Shown: positions 12,240 to 24,018, counted from the first letter of the stretch. The stretch is DNA of 64,000 nucleotides from Linanthus parryae (GCA_023055425.1 JALGPY010000003.1:67626991-67690990), one strand, 5' to 3'. Program-made: numbers and translations. Notes: generated from the sequence alone by a model not told the origin.

Positions 12240-14559
12240 TCTCCCACTTGCACTAGAGCCAATCTGATGCATCCCGTATGCCAATGCTCCATCTGATGCA
12301 TCCCATATGCCAATGCTCCTAGTGCGCCATTCATGCTTGCGCTGAACAAGCGGCTTTGTAAGTGGATTTGATATATTCTCATTTGTAGGAATCTTGCATA
12401 TCCGAACGTCTCCTCTATCAAAAATATCTCGAATAAGATGGAACTTCCTGAGCACGTGTTTGGATTTCTGGTGTGACCGGAGCTCCTTTGATTGCGCGAC
12501 CGCCAGGTTTTGTCACAGTACAACTCTACTCGATCCGCAATGCTAGGAACCTCGCCAAGTTCAGATACAAATTTACTAACCTAAACAGCTTCCTTTGCTG
12601 CGCCATTCGCAGCAATGTACTCAGCCTCTGTTGTAAAATCATCCACCATCTCTTGCTTGGAACTCTTCCAGCTCACCGCGGCTCCATTCAGGCAAAACAC
12701 ATATCCTGATTGTGATCTGAAATCATCTATGTCGGTTTGTAACCTTGCATTCGTGTAACCCCTTACACGCAACTCTTCCTCACCACCAAATATCAAGAAA
12801 GCATCCTTAGTTCTTCTCAAGTACTTTAGAATGTTCTTGACTGCAATCCAGTGACTCTCACCTGGATTGGACTGGTATCTTCTTATCATACTCAAGGCAT
12901 ATGACACATCTTGTCTAGTACATAACATGGTGTACATGATAGATCCTATGGCTGAGGCATAAGGAATCCTACTCATGCTTGCTTCTCAATCTCATTGGAA
13001 GGACAATCACTCTTCGAAAGAGTGATTCCATGTGCCATGGGAAAGAATCCCTTCTTGGAATCTTGCATTTTGAACCGTTTCAACACCTTGTCAATATATG
13101 TACTTTGACTCAGGCCTATCGGTCTTCTAGATCTATCTCTATAGATCTTTATACCAAGTATATTGGCTGCTTCCCCTAAGTCCTTCATTGAGAAACACTT
13201 TCCTAGCCAATCCTTAACAGATCGCAGCATGGGGATGTCGTTTCCAATGAGTAGTATGTCAACAACATACAAGACCAAAAAATCTACAGAACTCCCACTA
13301 ACCTTCTTGTAGACACAAGACTCGTCTTCGTTTCTGATGAAGCCAAACTCTTTCACTACTTCAGCAAAACGTCGGTTCCAACTCCTAGAAGCTTGCTTCA
13401 ATCCATAAATGGATCGTTGCAACTTACAGACTTTGTTGGCTTGCTTTGGATCTTCAAAAACCTCAGGCTTTATCATATACACGTCCTCGAGGAGATTCCC
13501 ATAGAGGAATACTGTTTTGACATCCATCTGCCGAATCTCATAGTCATAGTATGCTGCAATAGCAAGTAGGATTCGAATGGATTTGGTCATAGCGACTGGT
13601 GAAAAGGTTTCATCATAGTCAATACCATGAATTTGTCTGAATCCTTTAGCCACCAATCGGCCCTCATTGGTAATCACATTACCATTCATGTCGATCTTCT
13701 TCTTGAAGACCCACTTGCAACCTATAGGTCGCGCCCCTTCGCGTGGTTCCACCAAAGTCCATACTTTGTTGGTATACATGGATTTCATCTCGGATCTCAT
13801 GGCTTCAAGTCACTTCTGAGAGTCCGGCCCTTTCATGGCCTCATCATAAGTAGTAGGCTCATCATCTTTGAGCATCGTGTCACCAGTATTAGTCACGAGA
13901 AGTCCATACCTCTCTGGCTTCTGGCGCACTCTACTAGATCTACGAAGTTCTTGTGCTACTTGAACAGGTTGCTCAACAACTACTTGTGGTTCCTGCTCAT
14001 GTTCCATTGTAGGATCAGTGTTTTGTGATTCTTGAATTTCTTCAAGTTCTACAGTCCTCTCACTTGCTTATTTAGAGAAAAACTCTCTTTCTGGAAACAC
14101 GTCTGACCGAGAACAAACACTTCGATCTTAGTTGGATTGTAGAAGTAGTAACCCTTAGTTTCCTTATGGATCCCCCACAAACTTACACTTGTCCGACTTG
14201 GGCCCTAGCTTGTCTGATTGTAAACGCTTTACATAGACATCGCAGCCCCAAATCTTCATGAACGACAGTGTGGGACGCCTCCCAGTCCACATATCATGTG
14301 GTGTCTTCATGATTGATTTGATGGAACACAGTTAATGGTGAAAGCTGCACTTAATAGAGCACAGCCCCAAAATGATAATGGAAGATCGGTTTGACTCATC
14401 ATAGATCGAACCATATCCAATAGTATTCGATTCCTCCTCTCGGACACGCCATTCCATTGTGGCTTTCCAGGTGGAGTGAGTTGGGACACAATCCCACACT
14501 CTCTAAGATAGTCGTCAAACTATGGCCTCACGTACTCTCCTCCACAATCCAATCGTAGA
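12240..14559 (-). pseudogene. Angela A2 RNase H, RT and part of integrase
   Basis: Pieces on the minus strand: integrase end 14489-14307 (PPGKPQWNGVSERRNR, so the catalytic E is present), linker 14007-13810, RT 13800-12973 and RNase H 12976-12240 (EAEYIAANGAAKEAV present). The RT box reads YVVDIL instead of YVDDIL, so a catalytic Asp is lost. RT and RNase H are in different frames, overlapping near 12975, and there are further stops in the linker and RNase H end. The frame is cut at 14559 inside integrase by SIRE-C and resumes at 22352. Confidence 0.85.
12262..12319. repeat. 29-bp tandem duplication beside the A2 LTR
   Basis: ATCTGATGCATCCC[G/A]TATGCC... is present twice (12262-12290 and 12291-12319) with one difference. 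The A0 and A3 copies have one unit. Confidence 0.85.
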
Positions 14560-16064
14560 TGAAAGTGTCTAATGTAGACTAAATACAGGACCTAAATACT
14601 CTATATGGGGGGTTGAATAGAGTATGGAAACTTTTTGCAAAAACTCGGAACTTAACAGATTGACTTTGTGTGAAACTCAAATCTCAAGGCCTTGAGATTT
14701 TAGAAAACTGTATGAAACTTTCAAAGGAAAAAAGAAAGCTTCAAGGCCTTGAACTATTACCAGTTCTAAGCAGCTTATAATCCCTAGTTTGATTTGAGTT
14801 GTGTGCAGCAGATAATAGTAAAACTGTAAAGTAAATAACACAAAGAAATTTACAGAGTTCAGTCCCAATGGACCTAATCTCTTCCTGAGGGTTCTAATCC
14901 CACAGGATTGGGCAATCACTTCTTATTACTCACACAGAAAAAGCCCTAGATCTTCAAGCCTAAGTGATTTCCCTTACACCTATACAGCTTGTGGTTCCAA
15001 ACCTATCTAATTCCAGCTACTAACTGTTAAGCTAACAAGAACCTCTTGTTGTTCACTTGAACAACCAACCACTAGGTTACGTGAGGTTTAAGATATTTAA
15101 AAGATACACAGATTACAAAATAATTGAAGAACACAGTTGAAGAGATAAGCTAATGAAGCCTGGATGTGTTCTTCTGGAAACTGGAATGACTTGATCTTCT
15201 GAAATCTGGTTTGAAGCTTGAATCCTTGTGTGTGTTTGAATGAATGATCTCCCAAGAATTTGTCACACCTTTCTAAGTATTTCACACCTTTCTGAGTATT
15301 CTGCAAGACTCTGTAGTTCAAAAATCAAACCAGTCTCTTTTATCCACAGCTGCAACTGAATGAGAAATTTTAGGATCTCAGTTCCTACAAATCCTCCTTC
15401 TGTTTTCAACTGAAATTCAAACAGCTCTAAGTGAATATCCGTTGGATTTTGTTGAGATAGCTCTTGCACGTTTAACAAATCTGCATCAACATTAAAACAC
15501 AGCAACAACAAAATACAGAAAGATAACAGTACTATGACTGTTTGGTTTTCCAGTTTCTGATAAAACTGGTTAAAAGATTAGAACATTAATCTGCTTAACT
15601 TCTGACACATAGAAATCATTAAAAACAAGTTTAACACTCTTAGAAGTCAAAGGATAATCACAATAATAAGAATCACAACCTTCAAGAGAGAATTAACTTA
15701 GTTTTGTAAAAACTGTCAGCAGCTCAAGGCAAATCTCAAGGCCTTGAAGCTCTGAACCTACTTCACAGATATTCAAAGTTAAACCTAAAAAAATTGTATT
15801 CTCCATGTTCTGATCATCTGCAATTGTGTTAGATATGTGGATAATGTAAAACATGAGTATATGCAACAGATCCCTGATCTGTATAATCAGATATCCAATC
15901 TGCAATACAAACTTGTTAGAAATAACAACTCTCAAGGCTTTGAAACTCTGTCAGCTTTCTCAAGGCCTTGGAGTATCTGAAATACTTTGCTGCCTTTCTC
16001 TTTGTCTTTCATCACTCAAAAAAATTACCATCCAAAAGCACATTCAAAGGTCTTTGAGTCAACA
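14560..16064 (-). mobile_element. 3' LTR of SIRE-C
   Basis: 1505 bp, + strand TGAAAGTGTCTAATG ... TTTGAGTCAACA. Compared with the truncated copy at 21334-22346 it carries a short tandem duplication (TTTCACACCTTTCTRAGTA, about 15262-15300) and small indels. CAAGGCCTTGA-type motifs lie at 14683-14697, 14741-14753, 15738-15752 and 15960-15972. Confidence 0.9.
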
Positions 16065-16082
16065 ATCTCCCCCTTGATGAAA
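16065..16082 (-). other. Polypurine tract of SIRE-C
   Basis: Minus strand TTTCATCAAGGGGGAGAT directly abuts the LTR start, as expected for the plus-strand primer site. Confidence 0.75.
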
Positions 16083-16420
16083 GACAAAACCTACAGTCTT
16101 GTGTAGATTTTCCTGCCACTCCTTATAAAAATTAGATGACCACATATTGCAGATACAAAAGACAATAATACTACAGATAACCAGTATACCACAGATAATT
16201 AGCAAAATTTACATATAACCTCAGTAATATAATAACACAACTGATTAAACCAACACAACTAATTATTATTATTATTATGCAAGTACCTCACTACAAATAG
16301 TAACATCTAAACACACTAAACACATAATTTCACCCCCTTTTTGACTTTCATCAAATAAGGATGAAGAAATGTTGGATCATTACTCAGAGTTCTTAAAAAA
16401 ACTTAAAATAAAATTTATTA

Positions 16421-18238
16421 CTAAAAGCCAAGGCCTTGAGAATAGAAGAGAAGAAGAGAAAGAGATAGAAGTTCAAGACTTTGGCCTTTCTCTGAGCCTT
16501 CTCCAACTTCTTCTTCACTTGCAGCATCTTCAGCAGACTGATTCCCTTCTTGTTCAGCTCCCACTTCTGCAACAACTTCTTGAATTATCTCATCCACCTT
16601 CTTCTTAACCTTCACTGAATCCCCCTCTGTAGCTGCATTAACACCTATGTCTTCACCAGCATCTTCTTCATCAGTTTGTTCATACAGATATTTTGAAGTA
16701 AGCACCACTGGAATTGGTTTCTTTTTCTTCTTGAGAAAATCTCCTAACCTTTCATATGAATCCACACTGGTGTCATGACTAGTAGCAGAAGGTATCTTCT
16801 CCAAGTTCAAACCCTTGATGACAACATCCAGCTTTCCATTCATAACATTCATCAAGCCCTTGAACTAGTTAAATTCAGCTGACATATCAAATAACCTTTG
16901 TCTGAGATCTTCAATCTCAACCTGCTGTTCTTCAAACTTCTCAACCAACAAAGAATAATCCTCATTGGCTTGTCTTTTTCCTGATGTAGCCCCTTTTGTC
17001 TTCACATACTCCTTCTCTCCAAGTTCCTCCTTTGAAAAATCTAAATAAAACTTCCAATGTCCTTTCCCAGTCTGAACTACCCCAATCCTCTGTAATGCAG
17101 TTTCATCAATCAACCCAAAACCTCCAGTAATCTTTTCCTCTCCTTTCACAGGTACATCAAAAAACTCAAAGAAAAGAGGTAACAGGTTGGCATATGGAAG
17201 AGGATGGTTTCTAGTTCTGGTTGCACAATAAATCATATGCTGGATAACAACTATTTGCAAGTCTATCTCAAACCCTTGAGATATCAGATACATCAAAACA
17301 AAAACCTTATCAGTCACCAACTCCCTTGATTTCTCCCTAGGAACAACACTTCTCATCAGAATTGTAAACAGGATTTTGGCTTCACAGTTGAGCACAGAGT
17401 GTGTCAACTGCTTTGGACCAGAGGGTACACCATCAATGAAAAACATCTCTTTTGCCTTATCCAAACACTCCTTCCTATCAGGGTAATCTCCAACATTATA
17501 CTTCCTAGGAATGCCCAAGACTTTGGCAAAAGTCCTATGATCTAACTTCAAATCTATCCCAGCCACTTTTGAAGTTAACACCATTTTAGCTTCACCTTCA
17601 GAAACCAAATTCAGATAAAACAACCTAGTTAACCTAGGATAGGCTTTTGAACTAGGATTTAACACCTTCCAAACTGCAGTTTCTCTTAATTTTATCATAC
17701 AATCAATATCTAATTTTTCCAACAACTCCTCATAAACCATACTACAGAAAGCTACCTTAGATGAAGCATAACCTTTCATCCACACAGTTCTAACCTCAGA
17801 ACTAACAAACCAATCTGTAGGAAGTACATTCTTACCTTGATAACCTTTCTTGGTTGCAGCAGCAACCTGCTTAACCCTAGTTTTCTTCTCTGAGGGTTTG
17901 CTCTTCTCTTGTTCTCCTTCAGATGGTTTCTTCATGCTTTCTTGAGCAGATTTCCCCTTTTCCTCTTCTCCAATCTTTTTCTTCTCTCCCCCTTTCTTCT
18001 TCTCTAACCTAGGTTGATCACCACCCTGAGCCTCTGTCTCCTTCGGTGGATCAATGCTTAAGCCTTCATCTCCCTTTTCTGTTCTAGACTTCTTTGCAGG
18101 AGGAGTGTCCTCATGCAAGCTCTGAGTGTTTTCTGGATCTGAATCAGAAATCACAATCTTATCCTTCTTATTTGCCCTCTTCTTGGATCTGCCAGAAGGC
18201 TTCCCCTGTTGCTGAATTCTGGCTGATTTGCGCTCCAT
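16421..18238 (-). CDS. SIRE env-like ORF (plant-transposon-protein-like domain), one in-frame TAG
   Basis: It starts at ATG 18238 and reads 457 codons to TAG at 16867-16865. The same frame continues open for about 147 more codons to 16421, so the original ORF was about 605 codons. Residues 1-140 are Lys/Glu/Ser-rich with basic clusters (KKRANKKDK, PPAKKSRTEK). Residues about 145-380 are globular (TDWF ... VWMKGYASS ... YEELLEKLDID ... SKVAGIDLKLDHRTFAKVLG), resembling the 'putative plant transposon protein' family often found behind Sirevirus pol. About 415-450 is a likely coiled coil; the tail after the TAG is acidic. I see no signal peptide and no clear membrane anchor, so the name env-like reflects position only. 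It lies 446 bp downstream of pol and in the same orientation. Function unknown. SIRE-B has a decayed homologue at 24936-26165. Confidence 0.8.
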
Positions 18239-18683
18239 TTTGGGTTTAGGGTTTTGAGAAGGGAATGTGATTGATTTAAATTGAGATAGAGAGAGAGGAG
18301 AGTCTTAGAGAATTGAGATATAATGAAGAGGAATAAGCCCTGACTTTCATCTTAAGTAGGTTGAAAGAGATGAGTCATAAAAGGACTCTGCTAAATACAT
18401 GCAAAATCGGATCTTGAAAAAAATAATTTTGGATATTTTAGAAAATTCTCTAAGTAATTCAAATATTATACAGTTATCTAAAAAGATAAGATATAATATT
18501 TGATCATCCGTTTTTTTTAAATACAGATGATTTCAAGACCTGGAGAACAATATCAAGACCTTGAGATTTTCTACAGTTTGAGAAACTTCAAAGCTTTGAG
18601 CTATACTTTCAAGGCTTTGGAAAGTATAATCTCAAGGCTTTGAGATTTCAACACATAATCACATATAAGTACTAATACTCCCC
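18239..18683 (-). other. Spacer between SIRE-C pol and env-like ORF
   Basis: Non-coding, AT-rich. Right at the pol stop the minus strand reads CTTTAGGGGGAGTATTAG, a second polypurine-like motif that includes the TAG stop. Five CAAGRCYTKGA-type motifs cluster between 18533 and 18650. SIRE-B has the same arrangement at 26450-26600. Confidence 0.65.
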
Positions 18684-20837
18684 CTAAAGTAATGCATCCT
18701 TGTTTAACATCCCCAATTCAAGCCTTAGAGATGAAAACCTATCATCTGGCAAAGGTTTAGTGAAAATATCAGCAATCTGCATTGAAGTGGAAATAAAAGT
18801 TAAAACAATATCACCTTGTTTTGCATGATCTCTAAGGAAGTGATGTCTCACATCTATGTGCTTGGTTCTTGAGTGCTGGACTGGATTCTTAGAGATTGAG
18901 ATAGCACTTGTGTTGTCACAATAAATAGGCACATTTCTGAAATTGTAGCCTAGATCTCTAAGTTGCTGAGCAATCCATAACACTTGTGAACAGCAAGCTC
19001 CCGCTGCAATGTATTCAGCTTCTGCAGTTGATATTGCTACAGAATTTTTCTTTTTGGAATGCCAACTGATCAATGAAGATCCAAGAAACTGGTAGCATCC
19101 AGAAGTACTTTTCCTGTCTACTTTATATCCTGCAAAATCTGCATCTGAATAGCCACTCAACATAAAATTATATCTTCTTGGATACCAAAGCCCTAAGTCT
19201 CTGGTTCCATTCAAATATCTAAAAATTCTTTTGACTGTAGTTAAATGACTTTCCTTAGGATCTGCTTGGAATCTATCACACATACAGACACTGAACATAA
19301 TATCAGTTATACTAGCAGTTAAATACAACAGTGATCCAATCATACCTCTGTATTCCTTTCGATTCACACTCTTACTATTTGAATCCTTGTCTAAAGAGAG
19401 TGATGAACTCATAGGGGTTTTGAGCACCTTGGACTGTGACATATTGTACTTGTTCAATAAGTCCTCGGTATACTTTCCTTGATGTACAAAAATTCCTTTC
19501 GTCATTTGTAAGATATGAAGTCCAAGAAATAAATTCAGTTCACCCACTAAGCTCATCTCAAACTCCCTGCACGTCAGACTAGAAAACTCTTTTGAAAGAG
19601 CATCATTAGTAGCACCAAACAGAAAATCATCTACATAGATCTGAACTACTAAAAAATCACTTTGATAATGTTTAATGAAAAGAGTTTCATCAACTAGGCC
19701 TCTTTTGAAATTAGTTTCAAGTAGAAATTTTGAAAGTATATCATACCAAGTCCTTGGAGCTTGTTTTAATCCATAAAGAGCTTTGTCTAGTTTATAAACA
19801 TGATCAGGAAAGTTTTCATCTTCAAAACCAGGTGGTTGTGCTACAAAAACATCTTCTTGTAAATAGCCTTTTAGAAAAGCACACTTGACATCCATTTGAT
19901 AAAGCTTTATGTGATTGTGAGATGCAAATGCAAGAAGTATTCTAATAGCTTCTAACCTGGCAACGGGAGCAAAAGTCTCCTCATAATCTATACCTTCTTC
20001 CCGATTATATCCTTGAGCCACCAGTCTGGCTTTATTTCTTACCACTTTGCCATTCTCATCAAGCTTGTTTATGAATACCCATCTGGTTCCAATAACTGAT
20101 TTCTCTTTAGGTCTGGGAACCAGATTCCATACCTTGTTTCTTTCAAACTCATTCAGCCCACTCTGCATAGAAATGATCCAGTCTGCATCTTCTAGTGCTT
20201 CCTTGGTATTTTTAGGCTCAATCAAAGATACAAATGCACTAAAAGCACACAAGTTCTTCAACTGTCCTCTTGTCTGAGTTCCAGTTGATGGATCTAATAT
20301 GATGTTATCAGCTGGATGATCTGCAAGGTACTTAAACTTCTTTCTTGGTATCCAGGAATATTCTCCTTCAAGGATTTGAGTTCTTGAAACAGTCAAGGGA
20401 GCAACATAGAAAGCTTCAGCTTCTGTCTCAAGGCTTTGAGATTTTGGTTCTGCAGGAGGTTCAAGGCCTTGAGATTCTGCTGATTGATTCTGCACATTAG
20501 TTTTGCCTTTGTCTTCTTTCACAGCATCATCATCTGATTCATGCTTGTTCAAATCTAGATCTGCAAAACTTTCACTCAGAGAATCCTTAGTACTTTCATC
20601 AAAGATTACATTAATACTCTCTTCTACAATCTTGGTTTTTCTATTGTAAACTCTATAAGCTTTGCTAGTGTGAGAATATCCAAGAAATACACCTTCATCA
20701 CTTCTAGAATCAAACTTAACAAGATTTTCTCTACCATTATTATGCACAAAACAGATACAACCAAAAGGTTTAAAATAAGAAACAGTAGGCTTTCTACCTT
20801 TAAACAGTTCATAAGGGGTCTTTTTCAAAATACCCAT
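18684..20837 (-). CDS. SIRE-C pol: integrase C-terminus, reverse transcriptase, RNase H
   Basis: A 717-codon open frame. It opens with the integrase C-terminal part (ILKKTPYELFKGRKP ... FGCICFVHNN), then a Ser/Glu/Gln-rich linker holding repeated SQGLE/SQSLE, the Copia RT (KNLCAFSAF, VIGTRWVFINK, YQMDVKCAFLKG, YVDD at 19637-19626, YRGMIGSLLYL) and RNase H (GYSDADFAG, ISTAEAEYIAAG, YCDNTSAI, HIDVRHHFLRD, IFTKPLP). All catalytic residues I can check are present and there is no stop. It ends with TAG at 18686-18684. The first Met is not a true start: in a full element this frame is fused to gag-protease-integrase, and here about 60 bp of integrase are missing just upstream (near 20835), shifting the frame. 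This is the best preserved RT of the window. Confidence 0.9.
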   Translation of the reverse strand: MGILKKTPYELFKGRKPTVSYFKPFGCICFVHNNGRENLVKFDSRSDEGVFLGYSHTSKAYRVYNRKTKIVEESINVIFDESTKDSLSESFADLDLNKHESDDDAVKEDKGKTNVQNQSAESQGLEPPAEPKSQSLETEAEAFYVAPLTVSRTQILEGEYSWIPRKKFKYLADHPADNIILDPSTGTQTRGQLKNLCAFSAFVSLIEPKNTKEALEDADWIISMQSGLNEFERNKVWNLVPRPKEKSVIGTRWVFINKLDENGKVVRNKARLVAQGYNREEGIDYEETFAPVARLEAIRILLAFASHNHIKLYQMDVKCAFLKGYLQEDVFVAQPPGFEDENFPDHVYKLDKALYGLKQAPRTWYDILSKFLLETNFKRGLVDETLFIKHYQSDFLVVQIYVDDFLFGATNDALSKEFSSLTCREFEMSLVGELNLFLGLHILQMTKGIFVHQGKYTEDLLNKYNMSQSKVLKTPMSSSLSLDKDSNSKSVNRKEYRGMIGSLLYLTASITDIMFSVCMCDRFQADPKESHLTTVKRIFRYLNGTRDLGLWYPRRYNFMLSGYSDADFAGYKVDRKSTSGCYQFLGSSLISWHSKKKNSVAISTAEAEYIAAGACCSQVLWIAQQLRDLGYNFRNVPIYCDNTSAISISKNPVQHSRTKHIDVRHHFLRDHAKQGDIVLTFISTSMQIADIFTKPLPDDRFSSLRLELGMLNKDALL

Positions 20838-21331
20838 AAGAAATTTGACAAATTACTTTCAAGAAGCATGGTTCTAAACATATCCTCAAGTGTCCTATTC
20901 TTCCTTTCAACTACTCCATTTTGCTGTGGAGTTCTAGGTGCAGAAAAGTTGTGTGATATGCCATGCTTTTCATAAAACAAATCAAAGTCAAGTTGATCAA
21001 ACTCCCTACCATGATCACTTCTAATAGATGCAACAGGTAAATTTTTCAAAGTTTGAAGCTCTTTGTACAATCTAGAAAATTCAGATAAAGCTTCAGTTTT
21101 GTCTCTAATAAACATCACCCAAGTAAATCTAGAATAATCATCTATTATAACAAGCATATACCTCTTACCTTTTGGGGTCTGAATTCTCATAGTACCACAC
21201 AAGTCCATATGCAACAGTTCTAAAGGTCTTGAAGTACTTACAAAGTTCTTTGGCTTGAATGAGCTTCTGGTCTGCTTACCCTCTTTGGCTTTAATGAGCT
21301 TCCAGGTTTGCAAGGCATATGTACAAGGCAT
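20825..21331 (-). pseudogene. SIRE-C integrase core fragment
   Basis: 168 codons with GKQTRSSF, D (HMDLCG), D (RSDHGREF) and E (NGVVERKNR), so the DDE set of a retroviral-type integrase is visible. The N-terminal HHCC zinc finger is lost at the deletion junction near 21331. At the 3' end the frame stops after SNFLWVF because the segment between the core and ILKKTPY is deleted; the next frame (20837-18684) carries on. Confidence 0.85.
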
Positions 21332-21333
21332 GA

Positions 21334-22346
21334 GCTAACAAGAACCTCTTGTTGTTCACTTGAACAACCAACCACTATGTTAGGTGAGGTTTAAGATATT
21401 TAAAAGATACACAGATTACAAAGTAAGTGAATAACACAGTAGAAGAGATAAGCTAATGAAGCCTGGATGTGTTCTTCTGGAAACTGGAATGACTTGATCT
21501 TCTAAAATCTGGATTGAAGCATGAGTCCTTGTGTATGTTTGAATGAATGATCTCCCACGAATTTGTCACACCTTTCTAAGTATTCTGCAAGCCTATGTAG
21601 TTCAAAAATCAAACCAGACTCTTTTATCCACAGCTGCAACTGAATGAGAGATTTTAGGATCTCAGTTCCTACAAATCCTCCTTCTGTTTTCAACTGAAAA
21701 TCAAACAGCTCTAAGTGAATATCCGTTGGAGTTTGTTGAGATAGATCTTGCACGTTTAACAAACCTGCAACAACATTAAAACATAGCAACAATAAAATCC
21801 AGAAAGATTATAGTACTATGACTGTTTGGTTTTCCAGTTCTGATAAAACTGGTTAAAAGATTTAACTTCTGACACATACTAATCATGAAAAACAAGTTTA
21901 ACACTCTTAGAATTCAAAGGATAATCACAATAATAAGAATCATAACCTGCATGAAAGAATCAACTTAGTTCTGTAAATAACTGTCAGCAGCTCAAGGCAA
22001 ATCTCAAGGCCTTGAAGCTCTGAACCTACTTCACAGATATTCAAAGTTAAACCCAGAAAAACTTTGATTCTCCCTGTTCTGATCATCTGCAATTGTGTTA
22101 GATATGTGGATAATGTAAAACATGAGTAAATGTAACAGATCCCTGATCTGTATAATCAGATATCCAATCTGCAATACAAACTAGTTAGAAAGTTAAGCAG
22201 AATAAGAACAACTCTCAAGGCTTTGAAACTCTGTCAGTTTTCTCAAGGCCTTGGAGTATCTGAAATACTTTGCTGCCTTTGTCTTTGTCTTTCATCACTC
22301 AAAAAAATTACCATCCAAAGCACATTCAAGGGTCTTTGAGTCAACA
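21334..22346 (-). mobile_element. Truncated 5' LTR of SIRE-C
   Basis: Matches 15026-16064 of the other LTR (from AGCTAACAAGAACC to TTTGAGTCAACA). The remaining roughly 470 bp of the LTR, up to the primer site, are deleted. Confidence 0.88.
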
Positions 22347-22351
22347 GTAGA

Positions 22352-24018
22352 GCCTTGATACTTTTGCCAAGTTGCTTCTCTACTTCACTCTTGAATTCTT
22401 TGAACTTTTCAAAGGATTCGGATTTGGCCTTCATAAGGTTTACAAATCCATATGTACTGAAATCATTAGTAAATGTGATGAAGTAGACGTAACCACCCCT
22501 AGCAGGCGTGGAAAATGGCCCACATATATCAGTATGCACGAGCGCCAATTGCTCACTAGTCCTCTCACCTTTTTATTAAAAGGGGACTTTGTCATTTTTT
22601 CCAATAAACAAGCCTCACATTTTCATATGATTCAAAATCAAATGAGTCTAAATATCCATCCTTATAGAGTCTAGATACACGTTTCTCGTTTATGTGTCCT
22701 AAACGACAGAGCCATAAGTAAGCAGGATTTAAATCATTTATTTTAATCGTCTTAGTATTAATTTCGTAGAGAGGATTGCTTAGATCAAGGACGTACAATC
22801 CATTAAATAATTGCGCACTACAATAGTCAATATTATTAAAATATATGGAACAACAATTGTTCTTTATAGAAATATTAAAACCTTCCTTGTCCAAACAAGA
22901 AATAGAAATAATATTTCTGCTCGTAGCAGGCACAAAATAGCAATTATTTAACTCTAAAACTAATCATGAAGGCAGAGACAGCTCGTACACGCCTACAACT
23001 AATGCAGCAACCTTTGCTCCATTTCCAACACGTAGGTCTATCTCCCCTTTAGCCAATCTTCTACTTCTCTTTAGATCCTGCACATTTTGACAAATGTGAG
23101 ATCCACATCCAGTATCCAATACCCATGATGTAGAGATAGTTGAATTGACATCTACAACAAAAATACATGGTGGTGGTGGAATCACTATTCCAAGCCTCTT
23201 GTCCTCCAGATATTTTAGGCAGTTCCTCTCCCAGTGTCCAGGCTGACTGCAGTAGTGACACTCACCTTTAGTCACACCTTTGGCAATGCGACCAACAGGC
23301 TTAAGGGCAGGTTCCTTGGGTTTGGCAACTGACTTTCCTTTGCCCTTGGAGGATGACGCAAACCTTTTGCCCTTTCCTTTCTGCACCATCATAATGGCCT
23401 TGCCCTTACCCTTATTGATGCTTTGTTCAGCTTTCCTCAACATATTGAGTAAATCTGATAGTGGTTTCATGATCTTGCTCATTTTATAGTTCATGATGAA
23501 CTGTCCATAACTCTCAGGCAACGATTGCAACACGAGACCGGTGGCCCACTCTTGGCCGATCGGGAACCCTAGACGTGCAAGGTTCTCCAAGTATCCGATC
23601 ATACGGAGTACATGAGGTCCCACAGGGTTTCCTTCAGCCAGATGACATTGAACAATGCCCTAGGAACTCCATACCTCTCAACCCTTGCCTGCTCTTGAAA
23701 GAGCTGCTTCAAGTGTTCGATCATATTGACTGCATTTATGTTCCCATGTTGCTTCTGAAGCTCAGAGGTCATGGTGCAAAGCATGAGGCAGACTGCATCA
23801 TTAGCGTCATCAACACGCTTCTGATACACCTTTTGGGCTGCAGGAGTATTGTTTTATGGACCTGCTGGAACTTTCTCCTCTATTGCGTACAGTTTCTTTT
23901 CTTGCTTTAGAACGATTCTCAAGTTACTGTACCGGTCAAGGAAATTGGTTTCAGAGAGCTTGTCCTTCTTAAGGATAGAGCGTAGGGAATGTTGTGAACT
24001 CGATGAATTGTTTGCCAT
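22352..24018 (-). pseudogene. Angela A2 gag, protease and N-terminal integrase
   Basis: Starts at ATG 24018 (MANNSSSSQHSLR), as in A3. Gag has a stop after about 54 codons (near 23854). It continues in broken frames 23829-23599, then 23623-22964 with the zinc knuckle CHYCSQPGHWERNC and protease WVLDTGCGSHIC. The integrase zinc-finger region is at 22933-22592 and the core start (ALVHTDICGPF, TNDFSTYGF) at 22548-22352, ending at the SIRE-C TSD. Several stops and frameshifts; not functional. Confidence 0.85.

Larger units (their letters stand above)
14560..22346 (-). mobile_element. SIRE-type Copia SIRE-C, deletion derivative
   Basis: The 5-bp TSD GTAGA occurs at 14555-14559 and 22347-22351, and the Angela A2 integrase frame continues on both sides. 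Minus-strand order: truncated 5' LTR 22346-21334, integrase 21331-20825, RT/RNase H 20837-18684, spacer with a polypurine-like motif, env-like ORF 18238-16421, polypurine tract 16082-16065, 3' LTR 16064-14560. A deletion near 21333 joins LTR sequence straight to integrase and removes the end of the 5' LTR, primer site, gag, protease and the integrase zinc finger. The element is non-autonomous but is the least decayed Copia pol in the window. The extra ORF after pol places it in the Sirevirus/Maximus lineage. Confidence 0.9.

Noticed and set aside
16369..16608. Leu/Gln-rich + strand frame
   Set aside because: Antisense shadow of the acidic tail of the SIRE-C env-like ORF.
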